From Edolisoma coerulescens (taxonomy: Eukaryota; Chordata; Aves; Passeriformes; Campephagidae), in assembly GCA_013397115.1 (NCBI GenBank), contig VWZW01005522.1, positions 2,480,001 to 2,544,000 on the forward strand: DNA of 64,000 nt, given 5' to 3'. The translations under genes and the position numbers were made by a program. Position 1 is the stretch's first letter. Each line of letters opens with the position of its first letter. The notes beneath the pieces are model-generated. The model searched no databases. It was not told where the DNA came from and was given only the letters and a program-made list of their open reading frames with translations. Positions 35,327 through 48,993 of the stretch are shown here, piece by piece.

Positions 35327-38054
35327 AAATTTATCTTAAATGTAAACACTTTCTATGAAAGGTCATGAGAACAAATAAAATTACATTAAAAAATATGAGA
35401 TAAAAATGTTACTCTTCTTGAAAGAGTGATCTGCTTGTATTTACACACAGCAGAATGGGGACATAAACAGTTTAGAGATCTTAGCTAGCAGTGCAATACA
35501 ATAGACACCAAACTGAAAATCTGAGGACAGGTTCTGTCCTTCATGTTCAGAGCAATTTCTTACCCAAATTTTCATGTGTACACCCATTTCCAACTCAATG
35601 TTTTATTTCAAAGAGAGTCTTGCATTGTAGCCATTTGAATGAAATTTCGTTCTGTCTGGAATTCACAGTTCCTGCATATGCAAAGATGAACTGTGCAGAA
35701 CTGACATAGAAAATCCAGAATACAGAATCCACCAGACCTGCTACTATGATGGGTATTTAGTTTCCAACTCTGCAGTGCTGTGGATACATTGCATTGACAG
35801 CATGTGAATAGATTGATTGCATAGGACATGCACAGCAGAAATGGATCTAAAACGTGCTATTACCCACCATCTTCAGGAGCAATTACACTCTTTTCTGCTT
35901 AGCAACCAAAAGCAGAAATATAGCACCATCACTTCAACTACCTGGAAGAATTAATATCTAATCTTCCTTATTTGTTTCCACATGATACCTCCTGCTTCTC
36001 TTCACCCATCTTGACTTGTTTCTTCATTCATCAGCTATAACTGCTCTTTACTATCATAGGTTACATTGTAGAGGAGTTTCTCTTATATTATATTTCTACA
36101 TTGCCTAGAGTAATGTAGATCAATATACCTGAGACATTTGTATACAAATACAAGCCACTCTGTAGAATAACATCATTATTACTATTATTATTATCGTTAT
36201 TATTATTATTGTTATTGTCTGCAGCTAGAAGGAATATTTATGTCAGTGTGGGCACATTTCAGTACTTTATTGGTTGAAGTGCTCAGGAGCATTTAGCAAT
36301 GAGCAATTTGTGATTTGTCATTTGTTCAGAATTATTAAGAAACAGAAAGATGTTTTATCAATAAAAAGGCCATTGAGCTAAACATCTAAAGCCTCGTAAA
36401 TTAGTTCAAAGCGAATAATCTCTGATCTTTAGTGGATCCAATTCCCACTTCATTAATTGCTAATTGTCTTGACAACAAAAATATCAGTTCAAATAACAAG
36501 AAGTGAATTACAATAACTGCTCAAATGTCTGTTCAGATAAGCATGAAAAAACTTAAGTAATTTACCATGAAAATTAATGTAAAAATCCATTCAAAATCCT
36601 TTGGTATAGGTATTAAATTAGAACTGATTTTCTTCATGTCAAAGAAAATTATACGCTACAGAAAATGCCTACAAGTGGAAAAAAGGTATTTCTGCTAATA
36701 GCACAGTAAAAAAAAACATTGTGATGATCACTCCAGTAGTTCTGAATATTTCACTTAATTTTCTACTGTCATAGTAATAAATATGTAATTGTGTGGAAGG
36801 AAAGAGAAAAAATAGAAATTAATTAGATTTGCAGCATACAAGCACTTTCTGCTGTTTTCTAATTTTTGCTGTCTGAAGCAGGTCATGAAATTTTACAGCA
36901 CAGTTGAGTTTGATGCTTTTGTGAAGCCATATTTCCACTCCCTATTTAAATGCAAAAATCTATATTAATGCCACATTTGGAGTGAGGATTTATGCAGTAA
37001 CAACTTCATCACGTCAAATGTTATGTTCACATAATAATACATCTATTCAAGAACCTAAATTACTAATAGTTGTTTTGAATTCCAGTAAGGAGATGCCTTT
37101 TCAAATTGAACTGAAAGTTTCTTGATTCTTCACCATCCAACAAACATACTGAGAGCTTGGAGACACAATAAACTGTCACTGGAGTCATCATTTCATCTTG
37201 CTGCTGGAAGTAAAACTCTTGTTTCTAGTGTGGCAAGATTGCTAGTCCTGTGCAGTGTGAAAGCTTTCATGATAAATTCAGAGTGAAAAGTTTCTCTGTT
37301 CTCCTCTTGTTGACTGTGACTTCAATATGTTTTCTTAAAAAAAATAAAATTTCATTTAGGTGTCCATTTAAAATTTCATTGAAGGTGTGGTGGCTTATGG
37401 CTCCTATAGTGTAAGATACCTCCTAAGACAATAAAAATTTTGGACAGAACTTGTCTCAGAAACCAGTCTTGAAACAGTCTTGAAACTTTCTAACTTGTCT
37501 AGAAATTCCCATTCATCTCCATTCTCATTTTCCTTCTAAAAGCAAAGCAATGTCTTCAGCATAGTGAACACCAGCCTGTGACTCACTTATTTTAATGTCT
37601 TTGACATTATGACTCAGATTTTCAGGTTGACAGGCTTGCAGACTCATGAATAAATTGTAACTGCAGCCTGTGAAGTTCCAGAAGAAAAGTTTTTAAGTTC
37701 TTATTTTTGTGACACTTCAATTCCTAATCATACATAATCACTAGCTCCAGAAAAGCATTTTGGCATCATTTTGCTGCTCAGATGTCAGATTACATTTAGT
37801 ACAGAGCCCAGCATTTCCTATCTCAGCATCCTTCCCGGGCACTACTCAGAGTCACAAACTGAAAAATACAAAGTATTAGGCATTGTTTGTATTTAGAAAG
37901 TATTCATTATTCCTTTTTGCTCTTCATTTAAGAATGTGTCTCCATTTCACAGTTCCATTTTACTCTCTTTCTGACTAAGCCCTATGGGCAGATTTCAATT
38001 CCAAGATAAAATACAAAAATAGATGTAAAAAGAAGGTAATATATTTCTTCCTCT
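35326..38054. other. Gene-free AT-rich sequence
   Basis: About 2.7 kb with an ATT microsatellite at 36172-36218 and no recognisable gene or LINE/LTR. Open frames (72 and 73 codons around 35491-35829) lie on opposite strands of the same bases and are not recognised. Confidence 0.55.
36172..36218. repeat. ATT/TTA trinucleotide microsatellite
   Basis: About 47 bases of ATT units with a few interruptions (ACT, TCG, TTG). Likely length-variable between individuals. Confidence 0.85.
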
Positions 38055-38220
38055 GGGGTCATGCAGTCCAATATCCCATTGGAAGGCAGATAATCACCGA
38101 CTCAATCAGGTTAGCCGTGGCTGTGTCTGGATAAGTCTTATAAACCTCCAAACACAGAGATGAGCCCCTTTTCTGAGCCATCACCAGGTCCAGAGTTGAA
38201 TCACACTCCTTGTGAAATGG
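38055..38220 (-). mobile_element. Old CR1 LINE 3' fragment
   Basis: On the complement the order is that of a CR1 3' region. GGGTCATGCAGTCCAA is followed by CGACTCAATCAGGTTAGCCG, TGTCTGGATAAGTCTTATA, AACCTCCAA and then GAGTTGAATCACACTCCTTG. The 3' tail repeat is lost. It is more diverged than the copies at 26.2 and 31.2 kb. Confidence 0.65.
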
Positions 38221-41200
38221 TGAGAGGAGATTAGACATATCGCAGCAAGTTTCAGGGTCAGAAGAGCCAGACAGATGACTTCAAAGAGCAGCTTGTGCTA
38301 CCAGTTATGACTAGTCCAAAAAGTGCATGTCTAAGGTGTCACTGTCATCTAAAATGAAGGAAAAAGGAAATTTGCCATGCTATGCTGAAGGAAGACATAC
38401 ATTTGCAGATATGTAGAAGCAACAAGTGTTTGAAATAATTTTTCATTTTCTTTTTCTCTACTAAATTTTCTTTTCATCATATTGCAGTCAGATAGGTCAG
38501 GCATCTGCAACCACAGTAGTACAGATGTTGCTGTATTACTGATATGGCAAGTGATTATTTCAGTGCAAGTCAAGAATAACAACTTCTTGGTTGAATTTTT
38601 TTTCCTACTGTCATTCATAGAGAACAGAACCCTACTCAGATTGTTTACAGACTAAGAGAAAAGCATAATTTATTTCAATGTACTTTTAGCATTACCCTTC
38701 TTACCGTCCAATGTATGCAAAAGTTAGTGGAAAATGAGAAAGCCTGAGAAGGAGTGAAATCCACATCTGAAAGATATGCAGTCTGAGGTGTCCTGTTGAA
38801 GATGTCCTATTCAGTACCGAAGATGGGAAATGGGCAGCTGATTTTTTTTCCTTTCAGTGGTTTTATAGGGCATTTGTAAATGGGGAATTAAAAGAAGCCC
38901 AAAGTGGTGCTTCCCAAGTTAACTTTGGAGGCACCACTGCCAGGGTATGTCAAGGCCATCTTGTGTAATACTTATTCATGTGATGAATCTCTTTAATTCT
39001 GTTGTTTTCCACAGAGAAATCAATTTCAGTGGTATTGATTGCCTGGATGAACTCAGACATTGCAGAACAAGCTGGTAAGCACATCTGAATTAATAGCTTA
39101 TTTGCAAGTGTCAAGCTACAAACAGCGTAGGCATCATCCTTAGCATTGATCATGACTAGACATCATATTTCTAAAGCAAGTTTAATGTGTCTCTGGTAGC
39201 TGCTAACTGTGAAATAGTATTCTAAGCACATGCTAATAAAAATGCATGAACTCATATGCTTTAAAATAACATCAATTTCCCTAGGCCTGGGGAAGACTTA
39301 CATGCATAGAGCCTTCATATTTGGGTCCAATCCAGGATTTTTCCTGCCAAATAAAACACCACTAGTTAGGTTTTGAACTGTACGGACTTAAATTTGCCCT
39401 TAAATGAAGAAATACACTCATGACTGAAGTATTTAATGGGTGATTTTTACAATTAACACGAAATCCTGGTAACACTCTTCACAACAACTGAAAGGCTCAT
39501 CTTCTGCTGGCAAACCTCCAGGCCAGCCCATACAGCCCATCTCTGCCCTTTCAGTGGCATACACATTCTACACTCACATTCAGGAGTAAGGTTGTCTTGT
39601 GCAGACATATTTAACAGCTACTTTTCCTGTCATGAGAAACTTTACTTCAATAAAGAATAAGATTATTAGGTGAGGTGGTTTGGAGGAGTTTTCAGGATCA
39701 TTCTGACTCTGCACAGATTCCAAAAAGAAGAGGTAATTGCTCCTATTATGAGCTTTTTAGGATGTCTGTTCCACATTTGCTTTTCACCTATGAGCATATA
39801 TGTGCCTAGCTAATAAGACAGGAACCATATTTTTCTCCTTTCAGTGACAATGGAAGTCTAGCTGTAATTTAGCCACTGCCACTTCGGTTCCTTTTGATTG
39901 CCTTATCATGCAAAAGTGCTCCACTGCCATGAGTTTCTTCAGCTGCATGGAAAATTTTCCCTGTTAATTTTGCTCTAAGAACAAGTTTGTGTTACACTTC
40001 AGTGACTAAAAAGACTAATTTCATGATATAATATCAATTGGATGTCAGCTTGACAGACTTGCTAAGCTCTTTGAAATTAAATGAAAAAAACCCAAGCCTC
40101 AGTTTGCATGTGGTCTCTCGGTACCTCATGAGAAATAGACATTCAGCCACAGAATCGGGACAGATACCACCAGTACTGGGAACAAAACTTAGGCTTACAA
40201 ACTGGAAGCACAGAACTTGAAGAATACTTTTTTAGAAGACTTTTCTCATTGTGAATAGAGGGAAAGAATCAGAGCTGGCCTGGAAGCATGCTGAGGGCTG
40301 AAATTGGCAAGAATTTTTGACAGGCAAGAATTTCACTGAAAAATAATTGTATGGGAAGAGGGTAACCAGTCTCAGTAATTAAGTTTTCTTCTGGGGTTCA
40401 ACAAGCATTATTTTTTTGGCTGCTAAATAAATTTTCTTCAAAGGATTAAGATTGCAGATTGCTTTTTAAATACCCCTGTATTAATAAATAATACTCAGTA
40501 CCAAAATTTATGAAGTTCCTTTATAATCCACAACTTTTCCCTCCAAATCATGGCACTTTCTTCTACTTGGATAGAATCCAAAAGCACCAAATATTTTTCT
40601 CTGAAACACCTCTGCTCTCAGAACTGTACCTCTTACAGCCCTTCACTCTAATTAGGTCAATGCAGATATGCTCTCCCCAAAATCTAACTTGTTTTTTTTT
40701 CAAACTCCTCTGTAGACCTCCAGAGCTGTACACCCTGAAATTAGTGGCAACTTCTAGGAAACCTAGTTAATATGTGCACCTGGGTTTTCAGGTGTTTTCC
40801 TTTTTTTTTGTACATACATTAAAAAATCAAACTGTTCTCTCAATTTCCTGCAAGGACAGATAAAGCAAAACTATAATACAAAGAACACCTGTGACAGCAG
40901 GACTCACAGCAGAATACAGTTATCTGCTGTTACCTAAGACTTCTCTTCATCTCATCTTTTTTATTTCAAATACAAAAATAAAATCAATTTTTGAGTGTTA
41001 AAATTATTTTTGGGGGTGAAAAAGAATTCGTATGTTTTCAAGGAAGAAGTGCTTTATAGAAGGCAGTGTGAGAAAACTGACAAATGTCTTCCAGCTGGCA
41101 TAAAAACTGCATGACAATATCTAATGATCAATTCCATATCATCATGAAATTCAACCAGAAAGAATATAAATTACTTCTATTTAGATTTAGAGTTTTGTTT

Positions 41201-44200
41201 GCTTTTTGGATCATGGAGACCATATTTGTTGGTAATGAGTAAGCATTCTTACTTGTTCAGTGATTTTTCAAAAATGAAAAAAATCCACAGGGGCAGAGGG
41301 CCTGAATGTCTACTTCTTCAGTCTGGTTTTGTTTTAGCAGCAACTTAAGTAGGTTTGAATTCTTAGGATGTTTGCACCCCATGGGGTATATAGTCATCTA
41401 TTTTTTGAGAGAGAGTAACAAAACAAGACATATGTATGGTATAATTGAGATGTGCTGGGAGTAGTGCAAGGGGCAATTTTGTCCCAGATAGGAAGTCACA
41501 GAAGCCACAGCCCTGATTTCCAGTGGAAGCTCTGCCCCTGACAGCTGCCGCATGGCTTCACCTTTCTACACCTGGGCATCACCATTTTGGAAGCCATTAT
41601 TCCCAGTGTATTCAGAGCCATGCCTGCGACTGATTGGCAGGACACAACTACCAAGAAGTGCCCCGCAACAGGAAGCTTATGTCCACTGTATGCAAAGAGG
41701 TGACATCTTTGACAACTTCATGTTTTCACACTGATCTGTGAATGGCTGGTTGCTTTTCCCAGAATCCATCATATGAACATGATCGCAGACCACCGTCTGA
41801 TGGGATGCCCAGTTCCTTAGGACCACAGCATCCTCGTACTGGAAAACCCACCTTTATTTTCATCACCATCTTTATCTTGATATTGATATAAATGTACAAA
41901 CAGGAGATACAGCTTAACAGCAATGGGTTTCATTCATGACAGCTCAAAAAAATGCACCAAAGCTGAGTCGTATTTCTTTAATTTGACTCTGTATCAAACT
42001 CTTCTCAGCTGATATCTCTATTGCAATTGGCAGTTAAAATCAGCCAGTGTGCTAGACCTTGATCCTATCAGGACATCTGTAGCAGGTCGATGAAAGAGTA
42101 TTCATAAACAAAGTATTCATAGGCAGAGTATTTGGAATATTATTTAAGAGTGGAAGAAATACTTCTTTCACTATTCAAAATATTTTCTTTCTCCCCTGTC
42201 AATGGCAAATGGCTCTACCCCTTCCTCTCAAACCTACTTCTATTTTATGATGTATAAATAAGAAAAAAGTAAGGTGACTAACACAGGGTGAGAAAGTAAA
42301 AATGTACACCATAACCACAATACAATCAAATAGAGAAATAAAATATGAAGATTGGATCACTTTAGAATTTAGAGCCAAAAAAATTGCATAGAAGGAAATT
42401 ATATTATTTTTCTGGGTCAAGAAAGTGATGCTGAAATACTGAGGGGCAACACAAGAAGCTTTGGAGACTGAATATAGGTGACATTTTTTTGCCAGCAGAT
42501 ACTGAATTGCCTATAATATATTTGAAAATTAATGCCCAAGGATCTTCCTGTGCTGTAGAAAAAGGTAATAAAAACGTTTGCGCTAATATGAATGGGGAGT
42601 GACTATGAAGCCATGGGCACGAAACTGTAGCAGAAGGGTTACTTAAATGATACGTATTGCTGACAGCTACAGCAGTTGGACATCAACATCAGAGCATGCA
42701 TCAATTGGAGATTTTCATGACAACCAGATCTGAAAGAGTGACTAAATTCTGATATGTCACAGAGGTGGGACAGAATAGAAATTAATCGCAGGTTCTGAAG
42801 AGCATGACGAGAAAAATTCTAATCCAGCATGCTCCTGTGAAGAACTCAGGGGGGGATGTGGGAAGGGGTGCAAAAACTGATGTTCCTTGTCCTCCATGTC
42901 ATTGTAACCAATCCTTGATAAGTAACTTATTAATCACTTAGTAAAATTGTGATAGTGATGGAGCAGAACAATTTTTTTTTTCATTTAACTTGTTTCTAGA
43001 CTTACCTGCCACCCATATATGGATTTTTTTCCCGGTGAAAACGCGCCTTTTTCTTAAATAGACTTTCATGTGTTGTTGCTGCAGAAACTAGTTAAAAGTT
43101 TGGTTTTCCCATTTCTGATGTTATTACTTTTTGACTAAGTATGTTGAGGATTTTAATCTATAATTGAGTCAAATCTCAACATTGTGTAAATACCTGCCAT
43201 TCATTTCAGAAATATTAAAAACCCTGAAAAGGTTTTGGCAACCTGTACAAGAAAACTTAAAAACTGAATTAATTTTCTTTAGAGAAGAATGTTGAAAAGT
43301 CAACCCTGAAGAAAAAATAGTATTGTCATTCCAAATGTCTCCATAATGTGCAAACTTGTGTTTTATTCAGGTCTTTGAAAATCTTCCATTCTCATTTTCA
43401 AAAGATATCCAATAGCTGTATACATTTATTAAGTCTGTTTGGATTTCTTTTATCAGCATTTAATTTAAGGAAACTTATTAACTTGGCTTTCTTATAAGAG
43501 TCTGTGGAAATTGTTTTAGGATCCCTTTTAGGATAGAATGTCCTAAAGTAATTATGTCTTGGAGGTACTCCCATTTTATTCTTTTCCATGTCTAATATAA
43601 TCCATATTTGATTAAACATTATTAGGCATTTTGGCTTTCTTCCCATGAGGGGGGAGTAGATATCTAAATGTGTGAAATCAAACTTGTACCAAAGGATCCA
43701 ATGTTAAGTCCTAGAGGAGCAGTGTATGTCTTACATGTTTATTGGGGGGGAACCCCACCTTGGAACCCATGGGGTCTGAAAAGTGTAAATTCTGGTTGCT
43801 AATCACAGTCTCAGTTTTCCATGTAGCTCTCTGGCCAGAAAAGGATAAGCTAACACTTGTCTGTACATACAGAAGGATAATCCTTCAAAGTAAACAGGAT
43901 TGTTTGTCATTTGGCTCTTTTCTGATTTGGATAGATTTCCAGCTATGATGTCTGTAATTCAAGTACTGGAAGATGGGCCTTAAATCAGAAGTGTCTCATT
44001 TTCTTGAAATGCTCATGAAAATCACTTTGTGTTTGATATCTATATATCAGGGAAGACTGCTAAGAAAGGTGAGGATACCCTTGGCATAACAGCTCACTGC
44101 TGAACTGGGTAGGCAGTCAGCCTATGAAACTCAGTGACACAAGCACCAGTTCTTTTCAGTAACTCGCTTTCTCTCTTTATCCCAAAGACCTAATGCTAAC

Positions 44201-47200
44201 TAATGTATTTCCATTTAATCACCTCTGCAAGAGAGCTGCAAACACACAATAACTAAACTTCTCTTAGATACAATAAAATGTGTTATTGCATCAAGGGCTG
44301 TAAAAATCCTAACAGGAAATGATGATTTTATAGTAGAGTATAATATAACAGTCAAAGTTATGACTAGATCAAACCACTGGAAGATGAAGGTAAAAAAATT
44401 CAGTGCTGAAAAAAAGTTCTGGTTTCTGTATGTAACTTAGAAATTATTTCAGAAAAAGTAGCATTTGTGTGAAAGTGTTATGTCTCCTAGTGTTGAAATT
44501 GCTCCAAATTGGTTTATAGGAAGGTAGAGAGTCAAATTCTTCTTACTAACATAATTCATGATGCAAGTTATTTCAACTCAAACTATGTAAGTAACTCATG
44601 TTATATAATTAGATAATTAGTGCTGAACACATCTTATATCCATGAACACTGATAAGTCATAAGAAAAATAAGTTTGTGACATGGATTGCTTATGTAATGT
44701 TCTTAAAAATCTACTGTTCCAATGGATTCTTACAATCAGAGAAGCCTCTGATGGCATGGGATTGTGTGTTATGCTGAACCAAACTGAGAAAGGTTTTCTA
44801 ACAAATGCAAAACACCATTCCTTCCCTTCTTTCCTGATATGACTTCTATCATAACAAGGAAAGGGTTTATTCTCGAGAACTGACAAAACAAAGATATGTT
44901 TCCTTTCATAAAATCTGTATTTGGCTGGATAAGTAAGCAAAGATGGGCTATCCAAGCAGGTAAACAAAGAGAAGCAACTCAATTAAGAACTCAAGCTGTA
45001 TCTGCAGTCCTATCTGTAGTGTAATTACATTTAAGCCACCTGTTTGGGAGCTTTCGATCATGAACATGCATCGACACACCATACATCCACTCTGACTTTG
45101 TTTTCCTGTTTCAGGAATGCTGTATTTGCAATCACAACATAGAAGCTTCTCATACATGCAGGCCACAGTCAAGTGAGGGGATTTTAAAGTACTAATAATA
45201 GTGTTATGCTTATTTACTATTATGCACATTCTCAATTTCAGACAAAGAAGAATGCCTTTTTTGAGTAGAAGTCTTTCTACCTCCTTCTAGCAGGAGTATT
45301 TTGTAGCTATTCTATCGTGACAATGTTCGCTCTGTCTGTCCTTGCCAAATCTTTTCTATTAAGATTTATAATCTTAATACTTAATCTTTTGGTATTAAAT
45401 GCTAACACCCCTTCTTAGTAAGAATGTGAAGTCAGTGTGTGTGTGTATCAAACACAAAAAAAAAAGGTGTGTTTCCAAAACCTGATCGCATGTAAGAGAA
45501 AGACCACCATCAGCAGTATTAAACAGTAATGGGGGAACTTTTGAAACAAAGAATAAATTCATCTTGAAAGCAGTATAAAAGAATCATGAAAATTCAAAGC
45601 AGAAATCAGAGACCTTGGAGTGGAAACAGCAACCATCAAAACTTAGGTCAACACTGCTGAAATTTTCCCCACCAGGATCACCTCTTTGCTTAGGCCAGCA
45701 AGAACAGACCCCATGAGACACCATGAGCTGCCTGCTCTGCAGCTTATGGGGCAACAGTTCAGTCAGCAAAAAACAGGGACACACACCTTGGGTTTGACTG
45801 TGCACAAAAATTCACGAGGTGCTTTCTCATCAGCTCGTGAATGAATAGGTTATAGAGAGCAACACGGACACCTACAAAGCTGTAGCATCCATATCTTACA
45901 GGACACAATGCAAGTAGGGTGACCTGTGCTTTTGAAGGAGTGATGGTGCTTGTAAACCAGACATCCTTTGAGGATGCCATGGCTGTGATGGTAGACCTGT
46001 GAATATCTATCTGTGTGTGTTTATGATTATAAATTTTGGGGACTGCTTATTAAAAAATATTTAGAAATTTTTAGGTGCTTGATAGATTTTGGAAGTGTCT
46101 TGTATTGTGATTTATATGTTGTATTGCTGATATTGACCCTGAAAATAAAGGTGATCGCAGGTTTTGTTTATGTCATTTATAAGTCTATAACTTGTTTCTA
46201 TCCTGATTCAGTTTAAACTAGATAAAATGAGAATTTTTTCTCTATGACATAGTATTTCATCTATTTTCCCCTTAACTCGCTCTGAGGACTTTCTGTCTGA
46301 GTTTACTGACAGTGCAGCTCACCCTTATACTGTTATGAATATTAATTCTTTTCATGTTGTGCTACTGGACACCACAGTGTTCGTACAGGTATGGTCCAGG
46401 ACACTGTAATTCCAGCATGCACACTACAAATATATAAAAGCAGCAAGCTCCTCATTCCTGAGGCCATTTTCTAACTTTTGAAATGAGAGCATGATGAGGT
46501 GCAACACAAACTTCTGTCCTTCCTCAAAGATCTTGGAATCCTGCCCAATTGAAAGGTGTTGTTGTAAGCTGATACACTTCTTTTTGGCTCCTTTTTCAAT
46601 AAGTAGATGAGGAGAATACAGCTGTCAGTAATTAGAGATAGATCAAAAATGGAAACATCTGGAAAAAAAGTTAAAGTCTGCATCATGTTTAAGACTTGGA
46701 ATGTGGAAACACCGTAAGTAATATGAGTGAAATGATTTATTTACATGTATTTCAGAGTACCTAGGGCAATAAATTACACTGGCTTAGAACTGGAGTCCAG
46801 GCAAAACTTTTATTTTTAAGAATCCCATCTTAGTTATAAACAGGATGGCTAACCATACGAAACATAATCACGTACACAGATCTTAATATAAGTGATAATA
46901 CAGGATGAGGAACAGGAACCTCAGAGTCTGAAACAAGGAAACATCCAATATAAAGGAGGCCGCTTCCACTTTAAGCATCTGTCATTCCTAGCACATCATT
47001 TTCCTAAAACACAGATGACTCTTTGACAGAAAGATTAGAAACATCTGAAAATATTGATATAGTGGCTGGTTATTATGTCTCAGCTGAATGTCATTCGGTT
47101 AATACTGGGTCTATGCAGCATACCATTCTAAGGAATAAAAGCACTGGAGTTCCTGTTGAATAAAAATCAGGTGTAAATTCCTTCAGGGACTCCAGATGAC

Positions 47201-47559
47201 GTACAATTGTGAAGGCTGCTTTGTAATTGGAACAGTTCTTGAACTGCTCTTCATTTGCTTAGAGATTAAAATTTCTGTAGGAACCTTTACACATCAAGCA
47301 TGAATCTTATCTTCATATTTAACTTGCTTGCTCTAGCTTCCAGGTAAATAACCTGACCTTCCCAGTAAAAACTGGGCCGAGTAATCAATTATCAAAAACG
47401 CCTGAAAAAGCATAATTAATAGAAATTTTGCATAGTATTTTATATATTTCCATCCATTATTCAGCTTGCCACTGGAAATAGTTCTGTGATTTCATTTCTG
47501 TGGTTTATGTCTTACCCTATCATGTTGTCATGTGCTATAAGTCCAAGGAGCAAAACTAC
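38221..47559. other. Gene-free AT-rich sequence
   Basis: About 9 kb lacking a recognisable gene or clear mobile element. Minor structure includes an imperfect 15-base tandem near 42093-42133, short G runs near 42848 and 43742 and a GT run at 45435-45446. A patch at about 41455-41720 is GC-richer and carries a 60-codon frame starting at 41552 that I do not recognise. Frames of up to 121 codons (44617-44982 minus) have no domain-like features. Confidence 0.55.
45435..45446. repeat. GT dinucleotide run
   Basis: Six GT units; short. Confidence 0.6.
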
Positions 47560-48000
47560 AGAATCACTGAAATATGGAGTAATAGAAAAGTCTACAGAGG
47601 AAGGGATCTCTGGAGATCATCCGATTGAACTCTAGATTAAATCACCCACGGCTCTGTAAAGCACAGTCTTGTATATTTCCAGCAAGGGATAGTCCATCAC
47701 TTTTCTGGGCAAACTATTCCGACATATAATTGTTCTCATGGTGAACGAACTTTTTCTTAGTCCAGGTGGAATTTCCCTTGAAGCAACTTGTGCCCATTGT
47801 CTGTAGTCACTGTGGATCCTTGTGAAGAGAGTATCTTTACCTTCTCTATAACTACCTTTTAGGTATTGGAAGACTGCATTCCCCGAGCCTCTTTTTCTTT
47901 CCTAGGCTAAAGAAGCACTGATCCCACAACCTTTCTCTGGTTGTCATGGTCTCCAAGACTGTGGTCATTTTGGTGGACTTCATAGGACCATCTCAAGGTT
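47560..48000 (-). mobile_element. Old CR1 LINE 3' fragment, about 440 bp
   Basis: A long but diverged CR1 3' region on the complement. GAATCACTGAAATATGG is followed by GATCTCTGGAGATCATCCGA, AATCACCCACGGC, CACTTTTCTGGGCAAACTAT, AACTTTTTCTTAGTCCAG, CTTGTGCCCATTGTC, GTATTGGAAGACTGC, TTCCTAGGCTAAAGAAG and CATTTTGGTGGACTTC. These keep the order of the complete CR1 3' end up to the last part of ORF2, with the coding part no longer open. It is one of the longer old copies in the window. Confidence 0.75.
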
Positions 48001-48781
48001 TGCAATGACTCTCTTGAACTGGGGCAAAAAACCTGGACTTCTGCTTGTTACCAACATATCTGTAAAATCCTTGTTTCTCTTGACATCTCTTGCCAGTTTG
48101 AGAGACAGCTGAGCCCTGCTTTGCCCTTCTGGGCCACCACACTTGCTGAGACTCAGCTAAATAGCAAACAGAAAGCACAGGCACCTGCTGGTTGTATGTG
48201 AGGCCCATGGGTCCCCCCAAAGAACGTGGTGAGCCCTGCCCGGCCCCTGTCCCTCAACATTTTCCATGTGTGGTTTGCTTATCTCATGAGTGTAGCTGCT
48301 GCCACACACCCACACTGCTCTCACTACAACGTTTAGGAAGAAATCACTGTCTATTTTTTTTCCAGCTGACGTATTTTTATTTATAAGCTCTTTCAAACAG
48401 TGGAATAATTCTCAAGCACCAATTTGCTGGAGTGGGAAAACTAAGGAAGGAAAATGCTGCATTTGTTGCTTGTAAGCTAATGGAAGCAGAATAGAGATAG
48501 GGCAGAAAAGGACATGTATATTCATCAGTACCAGACTAGAAAACAATAAAAAGTAATTTTTCTTTCTGTCAAAGAGAGAGAGCTAGAAAAAAACTATCCT
48601 GCTCTGCTGATGGCAAGTAACACATCACATTACAGTGGCCATATAAGCAGAAGGAACACAATTATGCTCTTTAGAATAAACCCTCATATAGCTAATTAAA
48701 CAAATTCCAGGCTGGCTAATACACTTTAAACAGTAAATATGTTAATATGACAAATCCTTTTGCTTTCACTTTTTTGATCAC

Positions 48782-48993
48782 TGAATCACAGAATGAACTA
48801 GGTTGGAAAAGACCTTTGAGATCATCAAGTCCAACCCATGACCTAACACTTCCTCATCAACTAAACCATGGCACTGAGTGCCACATCCAGTCTTTTTGTA
48901 AACATGTCCAGGGACAGTGACTCCACCACCTCCCTGGGCAGATGATTCTAGTGCCCAATCACTCTTTCAGTGAAGATTTTTTTTCCTAATGTC
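48782..48993 (-). mobile_element. CR1 LINE 3' end
   Basis: Clear CR1 3' terminus on the complement. TGAATCACAGAATGAACTAG leads into GGTTGGAAAAGACCTTTGAG, ATCATCAAGTCCAACCC, GTGCCACATCCAG, GGGACAGTGACTCCACCACC and TCCCTGGGCAGATGATTCTA, ending at CAGTGAAGATTTTTTTTCC. This spacer type is a different CR1 subfamily from those at 26.2 and 31.2 kb. It lies about 780 bases from the older copy at 47.56 kb, in the same orientation. Confidence 0.88.
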